In this document: one piece after another, positions 21,400 through 32,598 of the stretch
How positions within the stretch are numbered: position 1 is the first letter of the stretch
How the letters are laid out: every line of letters begins with the position of its first letter
Origin: Siphonodentalium dalli
Lineage: Eukaryota > Mollusca > Scaphopoda > Gadilida > Siphonodentaliidae
Direction of reading: 5' to 3'
DNA: 64,000 bases
Assembly (NCBI GenBank): GCA_032622095.1
Contig: CP136061.1
Coordinates: 94,797,345-94,861,344 of the forward strand
Position numbers and translations under genes: made by a program
Notes under the pieces: generated by a model
Database searches by the model: none
What the model was told of the DNA's origin: nothing
Seen by the model: the letters and a program-made list of their open reading frames with translations, nothing else

Positions 21400-22011
21400 C
21401 AAGATCTTACAAGATCTTGGCTTATAAGATCTTTAACAATCTCTACCAGAGAGCACCAGTCATACTTCCTTTCTGACTCTTGTCACCTGCTAGGTACTTG
21501 TCTGTGGTTTCTATATTTAACGCGGGATTTTCCAGCAAAAATGTTGAAAACCGATCGCCCGAAAGTCAAATTTCCTATTTGCTTTGAGAACGATTCCCGT
21601 ACTAAAATCAGAAAGGAGGATCAGAGCGGTAGTGTTTTGACAATTTTCACAAGCTACTCGTCAAAATTGCAGCAAATTAGAACTCTTGTGTTTGACTTGC
21701 CACACATGTTGTCGTGACATTGTCGTCCATGTGTGTTTATACTTTTGTGTTGATAAAATAATCGGAGAACCAAATCACACCATTTTGCAATATAGTTCTT
21801 TGCTTCTGATGGGACTTTCCAAACTTACGGTATCAAATTACACAAATTTTAATAGATATATTGTGTGTTTAACAAGGGCAGCATGTTGCTCTCCTCGTTT
21901 AGTGTATATCTCAATATCGCGGAAGTCCACCAAATGTGGGTAAAATGTTGCCGGTAGCAGCAGTCTTACTGAGTCATGAAGGGAGATAAACCATACATGG
22001 AGTTTGGATCT
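21400..22011. other. Intron 9-10 remainder: nothing recognised
   Basis: No exon or classified element was recognised. A weak LINE-like reading at 21410-21490 was not accepted. Confidence 0.5.
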
Positions 22012-22368
22012 TTAACCCTTTACCCAACAAACCGGCCAAAAACGCCCAAATAAAGCTTCAACAGCCTAAAATATCTTCGGTCTGTCTCAATAAAACCATA
22101 CAAATATGGATATCATTGGAACCGGCTCACTGACCACATTGGGATGGTTACAGTTATGCCCTGTGCCAATGCATTCTCTTATATATGCGAGTCGACCATA
22201 GGTTGCCTCGCATATATAAGAGAATGCATTGGCCTAAAAAATATCTTTTTTTACCATTTTTTCTTACATTCTTTAACAATTTTATAATTTTTAATGTGTT
22301 AAGCCAATGCATTCTCTTATATAAGAGAATGCATTGGCACAGGGCCCTTCTTTTGGGTAAAGGGTTAA
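22012..22368. mobile_element. TTAA-type repeat B, TTTACCCAACA subtype
   Basis: TTAACCCTTTACCCAACAAA ... TTTTGGGTAAAGGGTTAA, with two ccaatgcattctcttatata hairpins (the second shortened) and a single-copy-looking flank aaataaagcttcaacagcct shared with 38386, 48657 and 55057. Confidence 0.85.
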
Positions 22369-22462
22369 TGCTGCACCAGAGCAGTTCCCACCATGAAATG
22401 GTTAAATTTCATCAAAGTTTCAGAATGCCGAATTCTTACTTCTTGACTCTTATTGATTGTAG

Positions 22463-22585
22463 ATATTAATGAGTGTGACGACCCCATTGTGAATTGTCCA
22501 TCGGGTTCCGGGACGTGTGTTAATATAGTTGGAGGTTACTTCTGTAACTGTTATGCTGGATACAGTGGTACCAAGTGCACAGACG
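22463..22585 (+). CDS. cbEGF exon 10 (long class)
   Basis: 123-nt exon between attgtag and gtaagaat. It opens DINEC, has the long-class CPSGSGTC loop, CVNIVGGYFC and the EOGT-consensus CYAGYSGTKC. The upstream intron ends in remnants of TTAA-type repeats. Confidence 0.95.
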
Positions 22586-22735
22586 GTAAGAATCAGTTAC
22601 TTTATTTCTCAAAAGATTAAAATATTAAAAGAAAGCTTTAAACAGCTGAGTGAGCTGACCTCATTACATAGTTTCCTATTGAGCATGAGCCATGTGATGT
22701 CACCTACCTTGTCAAGGCTTTGGTACACACTTTAA

Positions 22736-22960
22736 AGGTACTCAATCCGATCAGATGGTCCCCATATCATCAAGATACAACAACAACATTTCTTCAAAAT
22801 ATGCTTTAGTTATTAGAATTGATTTATTGCAACAAAATAATGCTAACCAAAAGTAAACTATGGTATCAAATGTCCCAAAACTTTTTATTTATCAACATTT
22901 TTCCAACAAAATATGGCCATATTATCACTTAAGTATCACAAAGTTTGGCCGTATTATCAC
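22736..22960 (+). repeat. Element D fragment
   Basis: Begins aaggtactcaatccgatcag and continues with tacaacaacaacatttcttc and tagttattagaatcgatt-like blocks; truncated. Confidence 0.7.
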
Positions 22961-23132
22961 TTTCGGTACCAATTTAAGAACTGCTAGAATAATTAATAAT
23001 CTGTTTAACTTATTATCTGAACATTTTCCTAAAGGAACTACTCGTCAATGAGTATTTAGAAAGGATTAAATAGAGAATTTATTCAGATCATAATGTTTTG
23101 TTTTGAACTAAATTTGACATTTTCTGTTTTAG

Positions 23133-23249
23133 ACGTTAATGAGTGCACCTCTAGTCCTTGTGAAGGAACAGGCAGCTCATGTATAAACACCTTCGGCAGT
23201 TATTACTGTGGCTGTGCTGCTGGTTATACAGGGCCAAACTGTGAAATAG
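23133..23249 (+). CDS. cbEGF exon 11 (short class, Notch-like glycosylation sites)
   Basis: 117-nt exon between tgttttag and gtgagcac. It opens DVNEC. The first loop CTSSPC fits the POGLUT1 O-glucose consensus C1-x-S-x-[PA]-C2, the only domain here that does, and CAAGYTGPNC fits the EOGT consensus. The C2-C3 loop EGTGSS is longer than in other short-class exons. A half copy of MITE A lies 33 bases downstream. Confidence 0.95.
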
Positions 23250-23282
23250 GTGAGCACAAGCATTGTTATAGGAACCAGCATA

Positions 23283-23390
23283 TACAGTAATGCCCTAAAT
23301 AATCGACTCCTTAACCATAGCAGAATTATGGGTAATTTTTCAGGATTTAGTCGGAAATATGGCTTGTTGCTATTCATCGGAAAGCTCTCT
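23283..23390. repeat. MITE A, left half only
   Basis: tacagtaatgccctaaataa to ggaaagctctct. The right arm is missing. Confidence 0.85.
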
Positions 23391-23960
23391 CAGCGCAGCT
23401 CCAATAATGAAAGGTTCTTTTGCGACAATGAGATGTTTAAGGCCTGGAAAATCTTAAAATTGCATGCAACAGCCTTGAATACAACAATAAACCAATCACC
23501 GAACAATTAAATTGTGGAAGGGTTGCTTCACCAGAAGGGCACATTCCAAGAGGATTAGATATGTAAACACCACCACCACACTAAATACGGGTAATCCCTC
23601 ACCCATCAATACTAATGCTGTCATATTAACTGCATCTTAATAAAGGTGTTAACCTTCCTAGACCACCTTATAAAATACCACTAATATAATTATATTGTGA
23701 GAGTTTCCTGAAATGAATGGTATTGATTGATAAATATTTTTCAACATTTTTGAGGAATTAAAAAGTGACTTTCAAAAACTTTTGCCAAATGAAAATATTT
23801 TTCGCCAAATGTGAATTATTTTAGCCATTGGCAAATTTGCCAAGTGGCAGTGCGAATCCTGTGTGTATAGCTTTGTATTTCACCCATCCTAAGCTGTGAG
23901 CATGAATCCTGGATAGCAGGTGGTACATGTATGTTATGATGAAATCTCTTCATATTTCAG

Positions 23961-24083
23961 ATGTTGATGAGTGTACTTACCTGTCAGTTAACTGTCCTGT
24001 TGGATCAGGAACCTGCGAGAACACACCCGGAAGCTACACATGTGACTGCTTCGATGGGTACACCGGGTCAGATTGTAAAACAG
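23961..24083 (+). CDS. cbEGF exon 12 (long class)
   Basis: 123-nt exon between tatttcag and gtattcag. It opens DVDEC, has the long-class CPVGSGTC loop, CENTPGSYTC and the EOGT-consensus CFDGYTGSDC. Confidence 0.95.
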
Positions 24084-24238
24084 GTATTCAGTTTGAAGGT
24101 CTCATTGTCAATACTGATCGTCTTACAGGTTTACAGATTTCAAACTTTTGTGCGAACTATGCTATCTTTACCTGGTTTGTGTTTATATGTAACCTGTAAT
24201 TCGTTCCCCTAGAATTTCTTTGGATAACCCAAAGGTTA

Positions 24239-24420
24239 CTTAAAGCTACTCAATCCAATTTGTTGTCCCCATATCATCAGATTCCAACAACAACAACAAC
24301 AGCATTTTTTGAAATGCTGCTTCAGTTATCAGAATCGATTAATTGCCCAAAAATAATGCTAACCACAGTCAACTATAGTATAAAATTGCCCAAAACCTGT
24401 TATTTATCAACATTTTGAGC
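24239..24420 (+). repeat. Element D fragment
   Basis: aaagctactcaatccaattt, aacaacaacaacaacagcat and tcagaatcgattaattgcc, aligned with the first part of 35336-35790. Confidence 0.7.
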
Positions 24421-24736
24421 AAAGTCACTCATACTGTGTCTGTTTCACACCAACCACGATTTTAAAATGGTACCTGATTATTAGCAGTGAAAGATATTGT
24501 CAGTATGCTAGCCACAATGTGGCTGTACCTCCCCCTGTTGGCGGCGAGCAGTAGATGGTTACTGAATTTTCAGGCTCATCAGGGTAATATTGTTCCAGTT
24601 GTTGGAATGGGGTACCTGTAGAATATGTGTAATAAATCAATATATTATTATTATTATAATTTAAACGTGATTATTGTCTCCCTGTTTCGCCTACAATACA
24701 TGTGGATGCTGATTCTCTGTATTCATTGTATTTTAG

Positions 24737-24853
24737 ACGTGAATGAGTGCCTCCCAGTTTCACCTTGTCAGACTAATTCACTTTGTGTTAACGGCATTGG
24801 AAGCTTCAGCTGTGATTGTGCTGCCGGCTGGGGAGGAGCACTTTGTAAAACTG
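24737..24853 (+). CDS. cbEGF exon 13 (short class)
   Basis: 117-nt exon between attttag and gtaagtta. It opens DVNEC and encodes C1-LPVSP-C2-QTNSL-C3-VNGIGSFS-C4-D-C5-AAGWGGAL-C6. The donor is followed by short tandem copies of 'aactggtaagtta'-like sequence (24847-24903), a small echo of the donor amplification seen at exon 7. Confidence 0.95.
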
Positions 24854-24904
24854 GTAAGTTAGCTAACTGATAAATTACCTAACTGGTAAGTTACTTAACT
24901 GGTC

Positions 24905-25290
24905 ACCAAACTTCATAATGATCTTCGGGGTGACCTCTAGATGGGAGCCATTTATTTTTTTCCAAAATTCAATAAAAAGATGTCCGCCCGCAGCCATCTT
25001 GGATTTCAAATTTAGTCCATCGGCACATCCTGCATTTATAGGAGAACTGTTTTGAAAATTAATAGGCAAGTTTAGGATCACCTCAAGATGGTAGCCATCA
25101 AAATTGGATGATTTTCCATGAAAAACATGGCCGCCGGCAGCCATCTTCGGTTTTACACTTTGCATGACTAAATCCTTTGGCACACCCTACAGACCACATC
25201 CCTCATCCAATTATTACCAAACTTCATATGGATCTTCTGGCCAACCACTAGATGGGAGCCATAAATTTCCGAATTTAGTTGAAAGTTATG
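24905..25290. repeat. Dispersed tandem repeat
   Basis: Two diverged units of about 175 bp share ccaaacttcat, gatcttc, agatgggagccat and gccgccggcagccatctt. Related sequence lies at 11800-12080. Confidence 0.65.
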
Positions 25291-25669
25291 GCCGCCTGTG
25301 ATAGAGATTCTCAGATTCCCCCACGAGACTGCCCCCCCTTTATTTACCCAAAATGTATAAAAATTCTAAACTAGGAGATAGAGTTATTCCCCTTCCATTG
25401 AGAATAATAGATTGGCAATACAGTCCGGATAAAAATTAATCACAGAACTTTTCAGATCGGTCCCTCAACAAAAACAACTTGTTCACAGTTTATTTGACAA
25501 TTTGACAAGTTGATAATTCAAAATTTGATAATTCAATGTTTTGGAGCATCCTCTTTCAAATGGTATATAATATAGAATATGATGTATATAATGTGATCTG
25601 GGGATGCGAACATTAAGTGGTCCTTTAAAACAAGTTTCTTCTATAATATGAGTATTACTCCTTCTATAG

Positions 25670-25792
25670 ATTTTGATGAATGCAGCGAGTTAGAAGAGTT
25701 TTGTCCGAAGTATGCAGGGAAATGTACAAACATGGACGGAAGCTACCTATGTACCTGTTATGAGGGTTTCACAGGAGTCACCTGTACAAATG
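25670..25792 (+). CDS. cbEGF exon 14 (long class, diverged)
   Basis: 123-nt exon between ttctatag and gtaagata. It opens DFDEC. The long-class loop has diverged to CPKYAGKC, followed by CTNMDGSYLC and the EOGT-consensus CYEGFTGVTC. It keeps the class length (123 nt) and its even position in the alternating series. Confidence 0.95.
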
Positions 25793-25837
25793 GTAAGATA
25801 TCCTTCATGCTGAGATCAGGGGCCGGTTCTGATATAG

Positions 25838-26281
25838 TCTGGAAATAGTGTGTCTGACATTTGCAGAATAAGGTCCTCAGAGGGTGAATTTATTGATGCT
25901 TTCCTGTTTGGTGGGCTAGCATCACCAAATTTATCCTCTGAGAACCTCATTCTGCTTAAGCCTCAACTGCTATGGGAGACCTAGAATCGGATAGAAGTTC
26001 CCCAGTTGAAGTTGGTGTTCACCCATTAGTCACCACGTTTATGCATTTATCTTCTGCAAATTATGGGATAAAGAAACTGAACAGAAGGGATAAAGTAACT
26101 AAAACAATGTTAATTTGAGACTATATGTACTTCCAAGAAAATGAGGCCTAAGCAGAATGAGGTCCCCAGAGGGTGAATTTGGTGATGCTAGCCCAATGTG
26201 CAGGGTAGCATGACTAGCATCACTAAATTCATCCTCTGGAAACCTCATTCTGCAAATGGCAGACACACTATTTCGAGGCTT
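25838..26281. repeat. MITE C, long diverged copy
   Basis: Ends gtctggaaatagtgtgtct and agacacactatttcgaggctt, with two internal foldbacks and the same middle block as 3960-4413 (gttccccagttgaagtt). The TSD is no longer readable. Confidence 0.8.
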
Positions 26282-26807
26282 GGGCATAGCATAATTATGT
26301 GATGGACAACTTATTTTTTCAATCAACCATGGCGAAACATCTGATGAACATGTAACAGTTGGCACAATTCTGTATCAACTCAGGAGGATGTACATACACA
26401 TAATGACAAGTGTGTTAATGGGTTTGTGGATTCGGTATGAGTGCTAGCACGGAGGGATAGAACAAGAGGCACAGCCTCGAGTTCTATCCTTCTGTCATGG
26501 CAAAATTGCTGCATCAACCATTAACACAAGTGTCATTCTGTGTTTATTAGACTTCACCCATCCTATAATCCCTGCATTAAATATACAGGCTTACCAGGTT
26601 TATTTAGGCACATACATGACATGTTTTGTCTTGTGTGATGATGCTTTTATTTTAAAGTTCTGGTTTCATGGTTACATCATGTGCGTCATTTGACGTCAAC
26701 GAGATGTGTATATGGAATGTACTTTCCATACGGATTTGTAAATATGGAACAGCGACAACACTGTACTTCTAGGAACAAGCATGTAATAAAGAAATATGAT
26801 GTGACAT

Positions 26808-27688
26808 CAGGGACCAGCCTAGACCAGATTTTCAGGGCGAAATGACTTCGCCGTACTATAAAAATAAGGCGAAGTGGCCGTTCTATAAGGCGAAGTGAGT
26901 CTACAAAATTTAAATTGATCAGTACTACGACAGGAATAGCTATAGAACGAAAATAGGAGAGATGACATATGTCAATTAAACTTATGAAACAATGGTTGAA
27001 ATATGGAGTCATTATGTTCACTTCATGACCCTAATAACTATTAATAATACCCAAACATAATTGTGAGAGGATAGCAGCATTTTATATCGTAATTGTGGGA
27101 GAATGACAGGATTTTATTTCATATTATTTGGGTTTTAAAAAATGCCAACAATATATCAAACCGAAACGAAACGAAATCATGAACGCTTTTACTGTGCTCT
27201 GTTAGTAATCCCGTTTGAAATTTTAATATGCTTCACAAATGAATTTGTTTTAAAATTTCTTTAACCAAACTCCATAGAGGGAGTGATGAATTGACACATT
27301 GTGAGAGGTGTGAGTTGTAATCTTCATTGTAAGGTGTGGTAATCACGGTAATCTAAAAATAACAACAACCAGATTAACACTTGAGGTCCGACGATGTTTT
27401 CACAGGTGCCAGTAATCAGACTCCGTTGTCAACATGCTTCCAGATTGGAGCAATACAGGTGTTAATTGTTTTATAACACCCTGATACACCCTGATAGTGG
27501 AGTATTGTGTGCAATCACAGTTGACAGTTGTAAATTATCATAAATTATTTGGGGCATTTTGCCGATTTTCGTCAGTCAACTTTGGAATTTTCAGGGCGAC
27601 TTGAACTTCGCCCGACTGCAAAAATAAGGCGAAGTGGACGGCGCTAGGGCGAAGAAGTCGCCCACATCGCCCTCTCGGCTGGTCCCTG
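26808..27688. mobile_element. hAT-type non-autonomous element (CAGGGACCAGCC ends)
   Basis: 881 bp with inverted ends CAGGGACCAGCC and GGCTGGTCCCTG and a perfect 8-bp duplication tgtgacat (26800-26807 and 27689-27696). CAGGG-type termini and 8-bp TSDs are typical of hAT elements. The subterminal regions carry inverted ggcgaagtgg-type repeats. No transposase seen. Confidence 0.88.
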
Positions 27689-27805
27689 TGTGACATCATC
27701 GACAAATTTCCAAGATGGCCACGCCTATGATAATCATGTTTCAATAACCGATTGGGACTGTTTTTTTTAAATTGTTGTTTGACATCTTGCCATCAACCAA
27801 TTGGT

Positions 27806-28145
27806 TAAAGATGGTCTATCTCTTCCTATAACAAATGTTATATAGTTTCCTGGGTATAAAATAATAAATATGAATCGAAGACCCATGGTACAATATACGT
27901 ACAATAAATTTCGGACATTTTAGGGCTTGCGGTCATTCGGACCATAGCATGCGACATTACTCTATCTAAAAATAGTAATGAAAATATGTCCTACCGGTAT
28001 TTATTATTGTATAAGAAAATATTGATATAAAATCATTATTAATTGATAGAAGCATTTCCGGACATGTGTCTTCGACTCATATTTATTATTTCATACGCCG
28101 GAAACTACATAAATTGTGTTTAGGAAGAGATAGACCAATCTTTAA
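27806..28145. repeat. Foldback element E
   Basis: Inverted arms ttaaagatggtctatctctt and aagagatagaccaatcttta-like. The inner arm contains gtttcctgggtataaaataa and its complement. Single-arm relatives occur at 19880-19985 and 59424-59570. Confidence 0.75.
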
Positions 28146-28534
28146 TAATAATATTTGAAGAAGCATTTCCAGAAACATACACCAAAATCAATATAGTAAA
28201 AGTAAAGGAATGTATCTAAAACTAGCAAACAAGTTGAAGAAATTACGCATTTGAGAAAATTTACCCTAGTTATGTGGGACATAACTCAACAAACTTTAAT
28301 TATCTATATTCATTATCAATATTATGAATATTATAATGCATTTAGTTTGTTAGTAAATTGCATTGATTTAATTTGGCAAAATCCACTTGTAAAACCAGGA
28401 AGTGGATTTTGTTGATGCAGTGGATGCCATTTGTAATGTAAACAGTTCCACTAAAAATGCATGTGTAATTTTAGTTGATTCACCATCACAGAATGGACCT
28501 TTCAACAGCTGTCTTTCAAATATGTATTAGCAGC
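28146..28534. other. Intron 14-15 segment: nothing recognised
   Basis: AT-rich intron without a classified element. Confidence 0.5.
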
Positions 28535-28750
28535 TAGAGTAGTGCCCTAAATAATCAACTCCTTAACCACAGCAGAATTATGGTTAACTTTTCAGGATTT
28601 AGTCGGAAATATGGCTTGCTGCCATTCATCTGAAAGCTCTCAGTGAGAGCTTTCAGATGAAAGGCAACAAGCTATATTTCCGACAAAATCCTGAAAAGTT
28701 ACCATCATTCTGCTGTGGTTAAGGAGTTGATTATTTAGGGCACTACTCTA
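28535..28750. mobile_element. MITE A with matching changes in both termini
   Basis: tagagtagtgccctaaataa ... ttagggcactactcta. Both arms carry the same departures from the family consensus (acagtaatg to agagtagtg), which keeps the palindrome paired. Confidence 0.9.
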
Positions 28751-29360
28751 TTTTCTACCAATCATCGACTGAGCCAGTTGCTTGCTGCAATGAAAATTTT
28801 TTGTTCACCCTAATTTTGTTTTCCGTGCATACTTTCAGTGTTATTACCTGTATTCAAACATCTTTTTTGTTGTCAAACCATAAAGTACTGAAACCTGTAT
28901 AATTTTGTACAATAATGTTGGAAATTCATCAATGATTATAACACAGTTTTTCATATATATTTCACAATTTAAGACATAAAGAAGGTATGATCTTGGGTAT
29001 ATTAATGCATATTGCAGCACAGCAAAACTAATTAAAATCTTTCTGTAGTTTGAAGCTCCTACTAATGAATATTTGTTACATTGTTCTGTGCCTAAAATGA
29101 ATCAACTGGGCCCGCCCCAGTTCAAGCTGTAGAATGTTTTTTCTTGACCAGAAATAGAATGATGTCATTGTGATTCAAATGAGATATCGGTCAATGTCTC
29201 ACAAGTGAATCCTGGGTATTACTCATATTTCCATGTATTTTATAGCGATGCATAAAATAAAGAAATTCAATCAATTTTTACATTTAAAACATTGGATTGC
29301 CTGTACATGTTTGCTTTGGAAATGCTTTTTTATAAAACACTACATTGGGCTGACTTTCAG
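28751..29360. other. Intron 14-15 remainder: nothing recognised
   Basis: No exon or repeat recognised. Confidence 0.5.
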
Positions 29361-29480
29361 ATGTTGATGAATGTGCTGCTGATTTGTCCTTGTGCAGTTA
29401 CCATGGTAACTGTGTAAACCAATTTGGCAGCTATCACTGTGAATGTAATAGTGGATATACAGGACCAGGATGTGAATCAG
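29361..29480 (+). CDS. cbEGF exon 15 (short class, CSYHGxC type)
   Basis: 120-nt exon between gactttcag and gtgggtca. It opens DVDEC and has CSYHGNC, CVNQFGSYHC and the EOGT-consensus CNSGYTGPGC. The CSYHG/CSFHG type recurs in exons 19 and 21 but not in exon 17, so it marks a sub-lineage of the odd exons. Confidence 0.95.
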
Positions 29481-29521
29481 GTGGGTCATACTAGATATTT
29501 TAATGATAACTCAATCATGAA

Positions 29522-29784
29522 TTAACCCTTCCATGATTGGAGCGCCCTGAAATTGTGCGAAAACCCTGTGCCAATGCATTCTCTTATATATGCGAGTCAC
29601 CCATAGGGAGACTCACATATGTAAGAGATTACATTGGCCTAACAATATTTACCTTGACCTGGTAAACCAGCTTATTCTCTTTTATATGCGAGGCTCCCTA
29701 TGGGAGACTCGCATATTTAAGAGAATGCACTGGCAGAGGATATTTAATGCTGCACCAGCACAACTCCCATCATGAAAGGGTTAA
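29522..29784. mobile_element. TTAA-type hairpin repeat B
   Basis: TTAACCCTTCCATGATTGGA ... CATCATGAAAGGGTTAA, two hairpins with a spacer containing aacaatatttaccttgacc. A further right-end fragment follows at 29837-29877. Confidence 0.82.
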
Positions 29785-30431
29785 TTGAAATCAATGCTTT
29801 CTTGTTGTTGACTTCCATATAAAATTATTTTTGTTTTAATGCTGCACTAAGGCAGCTCCCATCACGAAAGGGTTAACACACAATAGAGTTGACAAACAGC
29901 ATTAGCAGCAACATCCTCATCAAACCAATCAACAAACCAATCATCGTCATCAGTTTTTAGTCAACACCAAATTCGGAACTGTATCATCCTGAAGTATGTG
30001 TTATTATATACCTTGAGTTTACAGAGGGTTACACTGTCGTTTGAGATTGGATGAAGTGCTATCACTTGTCAGAGAGTAGTTTTGACAATTATCCGGTGAG
30101 TAAACTATGTCCCGGCCTATAGTCTTGACCTATTTCCCACCTGCTGACATCACAATCTAACATATCACATAATTTGGCGCGAGTCTCTGCGAGACTGAGA
30201 ATTTGGTGAGATGCCAGACACACGGGCAAGCCCAGAATTTTGCTAATTATCACCCAGGCTATAGTCTTCTAACTATTTCCTGCCTGCTGACGTCACAATT
30301 TGGTGGGATACCAGAATTTTGGTGCGAGGTGAGAATTGCATCATATATAACAAAACACCTATTGAATACCATGGGGTGGAATAGCGAGAGCCAGTTTCCT
30401 TTGATAATGACTTCTGAACAGCAAGCAGAAC

Positions 30432-30649
30432 TACAGTAATGCCCTAAATACTCGACTCCTTAACCACAGTAGAATTATGGGTAAATTTTTCAGGATTTAG
30501 TTGGAAATATGGCTTGTTGCCATTCATCGGAAGCTGTCACTGAGTGCTTTCCGATGAATGGCAACAAGCCATATTTCCGACTAAATCCTGAAAAATTTCC
30601 CATAATTCTGTAGTTTAATTAGGGGTCGATTATTTAGGACATTACTGTA
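30432..30649. mobile_element. MITE A, complete copy
   Basis: tacagtaatgccctaaatac ... ggacattactgta. Palindromic with scattered mismatches. Confidence 0.86.
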
Positions 30650-31940
30650 TTGACAATTATGAAAATAGTCTCTATACCAGACCTGTTAAGTTTTGAAAAT
30701 GTCAATCCGGGAGATTTTTGCGGTAGGTATGCCCAATTTTGTTCATGTTCCAAAAATCATTTTTATGATGAAGATTACATAGTTTTTATGAGTTTCTATT
30801 TCTGTTTATTTTATAAATATATATACCTAAAAATAAAATGGTAATGAATGTCCTATTGGTAATTGTAATAGAGCTGATGTGAGTGGGAGGTACCACCATT
30901 TATGAAGAGAAAGCAGCAGACACTTCGTAAAACTAAGTGAAAATACTCAGAATTCCACCGGATACAACCGGATATGCGTGAAAACGAAAGTACAAAATCG
31001 GAATAAATTGACTCATCTTACTGTTTAATCCCCAAAATAAATGCACACTTTCCACCATTTATTAACAAAATTAAGAAGCAGAAACTTCGTTTAAAATAAG
31101 TAAAAATTAACCCAAGTTACAAAGGTCACAACCAGACATGTATGCGTTCCACCAGATACGGCCGGATATACAATTGGACATGAGTTAAACCGAAAGTACA
31201 AAATGGACTCGTATACAGTTTTACCCGCAAACGAAATGAACACATCGTTCGCATGGTTTGTGACTTAGTAGTTATTTAAGTCGCATTATTAAATCTATTG
31301 TTTATACTTTTACGACAGCTCGCACGGCTACGAAGGGGTGTGAACATTAATTAGTCTCAATTAGTACTGCTGATTAGTACTGAATAATGATGTATATGAA
31401 ATTACTCTTGATGTTACCGACGGCAGCAGTACATCTGCACAATGCGGGAGAATTGGGTGGTCTTCCATGTTTTGGAGGTTTTGTCCATAGCAATCCGTGA
31501 GTCTCACGGACAATCCGTGATACTTAACAGCTCTGCTCTATACACACTATCTCCAGGCTTGACCTCCACTTCCTACATAAAGCTGCTCTGTAGACGACTC
31601 GAAAAGGATCGAAAGCATCATACGCCTATCGACTGCATTGGGGTGGAATAGCAAGAATTATTATATACGTCAAGTTCACAGAGGGTCATACATTCTTATG
31701 ATTGTATGCAGCGCAATCACGAGTAGACTATAACCCGGGCTGTAATCTTTGAACTATTACCCACCTGTTGGCATCATGTTCAACCAGTCAAAAGAGAGTA
31801 TGACCCCCCCCCCCCCTGTGCACTCTACATATATTATTTAAAATTATGAGAATAGAATTAAATACATCAATGGATTTCAACAATCAGTACCTAATTATTC
31901 ATGATTTCCGATGTCATATAACTTCTGGTAAATGAACAAC
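30650..31940. other. Intron 15-16 remainder: low-information
   Basis: AT-rich sequence with a weak repeat of 'gggtggaatagc...' near 30374 and 31640, and a poly-C run at 31807-31817. No exon recognised. Confidence 0.5.
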
Positions 31941-32016
31941 CCTGGAAATAGTGCGTCTGACATTTGCAAAATGAGGTCCCCAGATGGTGAGTTTGGTGAT
32001 GCTAGCCCATCGTGCT
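31941..32016. repeat. MITE C fragment
   Basis: aaccctggaaatagtgcgtctgacatttgc-type left end through gatgctagccc. The right half is lost. Confidence 0.7.
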
Positions 32017-32072
32017 TGGTGGAGGTAGTTAATTGTGGATATTAAAAATGGATTTTTTCTCATTATTTCCAG

Positions 32073-32195
32073 ACTTCAATGAGTGCACAAAGCTGGAACT
32101 TTATTGTCCGAATGGAGCCGGGGTTTGCGAAAACCAGGAAGGAACTTATACGTGTCTCTGTGTTACGGGCTGGACCGGTACAACATGTACAACAG
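32073..32195 (+). CDS. cbEGF exon 16 (long class)
   Basis: 123-nt exon between atttccag and gtaagtaa. It opens DFNEC and has CPNGAGVC, CENQEGTYTC (Thr for the usual Ser before Tyr) and the EOGT-consensus CVTGWTGTTC. Confidence 0.95.
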
Positions 32196-32598
32196 GTAAG
32201 TAACATATAAGTGAAGGCTCCTTTGAATCACTATAGAGGAAAAGAATGGCGACTTTGATTCAAATATTTGATTGATTTGTGCAGATTATGATAATTAGAT
32301 ATGAAGAATATTTGGACAAATGGTGGGTTTTTTATTGATAAATATTGATTTTGAAATGGACAGTATATTTTCTCATGTGCTAATTAAGAGTGACCCATCT
32401 GCCGGTGCTCTTCTTGATTTTTATGTTCAGCGTCAGTTTTCAAAGTTTTGGAACAGTTTAACCTATAGAATTGTGTATCATAATTGGAAACTAGCTTTTA
32501 CTCGATCGATTGGCTTTGGATTTTAAGAATTGGTTGAGGCGTTTGTTAATTTTGGCCGATAGAAGTGAGGCGGTATCTGAGAAGTAAACTCCCTTGTT

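Noticed and set aside
21408-21490. LINE-like reading LAYKIFNNLYQRAPVIL
   Set aside because: Too short and without the downstream GxRxF...WNxLP block in any frame nearby; similarity may be chance.
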